Part shown: piece after piece, positions 63,025-64,000 of the stretch
Layout of the letters: every line of letters starts with the position of its first letter
How positions within the stretch are numbered: the first letter of the stretch is position 1
Assembly: GCF_900167455.1 (NCBI RefSeq)
Contig: NZ_FUWJ01000007.1
Location: forward strand, 208,889-272,888
DNA: 64,000 nucleotides
Direction of reading: 5' to 3'
Source of the DNA: Enhydrobacter aerosaccus
GTDB lineage: Bacteria; Pseudomonadota; Alphaproteobacteria; Reyranellales; Reyranellaceae
Translations under genes and position numbers: made by a program
Notes under the pieces: generated by a model
Databases searched by the model: none
What the model was told of the DNA's origin: nothing
The model's input: the letters and a program-made list of their open reading frames with translations, nothing else

Positions 63025-63683
63025 GCTCACCTGCGTCAGGCGTACGCGGTGAGCGATCGGCGGGCGTGTGTGGTAATCGGCAGCGACCGCAGCTCGATTC
63101 GCTACTGGAGCCGGCGGCCGGACGACGCGGCGATCCGAACCCGGTTGTGGGAACTGGCCGCGACTCGGCGCCGCTTCGGCTATCGGCGGCTGCACGTGCT
63201 GCTCGATCGCGAAGGCGTCCGGCTCAATCACAAGATGCTCCGGCGGCTCTATCGCGAGGAGCGGCTACAGGTGCGTCGGCGCGGCGGCCGCAAGCGGGCC
63301 CTGGGAACGCGGGCGCCGATGCTGTTGCCGCAGGGCCGCAACCAGCGTCGGTCGCTCGACTTCCTGAGCGACACGCTGACCGACGGACGGCGCTTCCGCA
63401 TTCTTGCCGTCGTCGATAACTTCACCCGCGAGTGCCTGTGCCGGTCGCCGATACATCACTGTCCGGCATCCGGGTCACCCGCGAGTTAGACTTGGTGATC
63501 GCCCGTCGCGGCCGGCCGCTCAGCTGCGTCTTGGATAATGGAACGGAGCTCACCAGCATGGCGATCCTCGCCTGGTCGCAGCAGACCTGCGTCGGCTGGC
63601 ATTATATCGCGCCAGGCAAGTCGCAGCAGAACGGCTTCATCGAGAGCTTCAACGGCAAGCTCCGGGACGAACTGCATCTGTAG
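63025..63683 (+). pseudogene. IS3-family orfB transposase, frameshifted and truncated
   Basis: Two adjacent frames together give the integrase-like OrfB: SSIRYWSRRPDDAAIRTRLW, FGYRRLHVLLDREGVRLNHK and VVDNFTREC (first Asp), then after a frameshift near 63435 VLDNGTELTS (second Asp) and GFIESFNGKLRDELHL (Glu). It ends at a TAG at 63681-63683 before the normal C-terminus. The 242 bases that follow hold no recognised gene. Confidence 0.82.
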
Positions 63684-63925
63684 TCGGGGTCTGGGCGTCA
63701 AGGGCAATTGATCCGGTTCCCGGCATGGGGTCACGCTTCTGTCCGCGGTCGTTGTCGCCGCATGATGGGCTTCGAAGGTGAGACGGACCAAGCTAAACGG
63801 CGGGCTCGATAGCTAGCATTGATGGCCCAGGCACTCGTGCGGCCTTCGTCTCATCCCCGTCCCTGCCGGGACCTCGGATCGGTCAGGCTTTGATCTGCCG
63901 TCGACCGATTGCTGTGGGAACTCTA

Positions 63926-64000
63926 TCAGGCCTCCTGTGCAGTCCAGCGGAACGGCGTACCGTCGCGCCACATCCGATGCATGATCACCGCCAACTTGCG
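63926..64000 (-). pseudogene. IS110-family transposase, 3' end, cut by window edge
   Basis: The bottom strand from the window edge reads RKLAVIMHRMWRDGTPFRWT, AQEA and a stop, the characteristic C-terminus of IS110-family transposases. Whether the rest is intact lies outside the window. Confidence 0.7.

Overview
The window is GC-rich DNA of alphaproteobacterial character. The best evidence is a Hyphomicrobiales-type mobile-element backbone (ParB-like, RadC, strawberry-notch helicase, Toprim, DUF2493, DUF736), a rhizobial RkpA/RkpG/RkpH-type capsule-lipid gene set and a decayed DUF3363 relaxase. The species cannot be named from the sequence. Almost the whole window is accessory DNA, cut up by at least six insertion-sequence remnants.

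Region 1 (158-2523) is an iron uptake locus (periplasmic cupredoxin, FTR1 permease, P19-type iron protein) with a Fur-like box in the divergent promoter. Region 2 (2524-18226) is the right part of an integrative element. The backbone genes run left to right, two of them behind a near-identical leader that resembles the radC RNA motif. The cargo is a short-prokaryotic-Argonaute defence pair, SIR2-APAZ plus short pAgo (SPARSA type). It is followed by a relaxase stump, a decayed inverted DUF736 copy and an intact DUF736 gene. The element ends at a 55-base 3' half of a tRNA-Leu gene (18172-18226), read here as the attachment-site scar. The integrase and the intact tRNA would lie left of the window.

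Region 3 (18755-31632) looks like a protein O-heptosylation and secretion unit. HldE and HldD make ADP-heptose, a TibC/BAHT-type heptosyltransferase sits next to a 1491-residue protein made of a glucanase/thaumatin-like head and many strand-loop-strand repeats, and a HlyB/HlyD-type type I exporter lies beyond it. The substrate shows no autotransporter barrel, so the probable route is type I secretion, which is unusual for this repeat and glycosyltransferase class.

Region 4 (31829-58396) is a capsule locus of the ABC-transporter type: a GDP-fucose-synthase-like reductase, a methyltransferase, glycosyltransferases, a TPR-KpsM fusion, KpsT, KpsE and a Wza-like outer-membrane lipoprotein. Inside it lie an XRE regulator and the RkpH/RkpG/RkpA-type SDR, alpha-oxoamine synthase and multidomain reducing polyketide synthase. 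These three are expected to make an aminated long-chain lipid linked to capsule assembly. A B12-binding radical SAM enzyme and a formyltransferase-fold enzyme sit beside them.

Region 5 (58560-64000) is an IS graveyard: IS21 fragments, an IS66 element rearranged by an inversion that left an 8-base target repeat on both sides, an AT-rich sulfotransferase gene, a decayed IS3 element and the 3' end of an IS110 transposase at the window edge.
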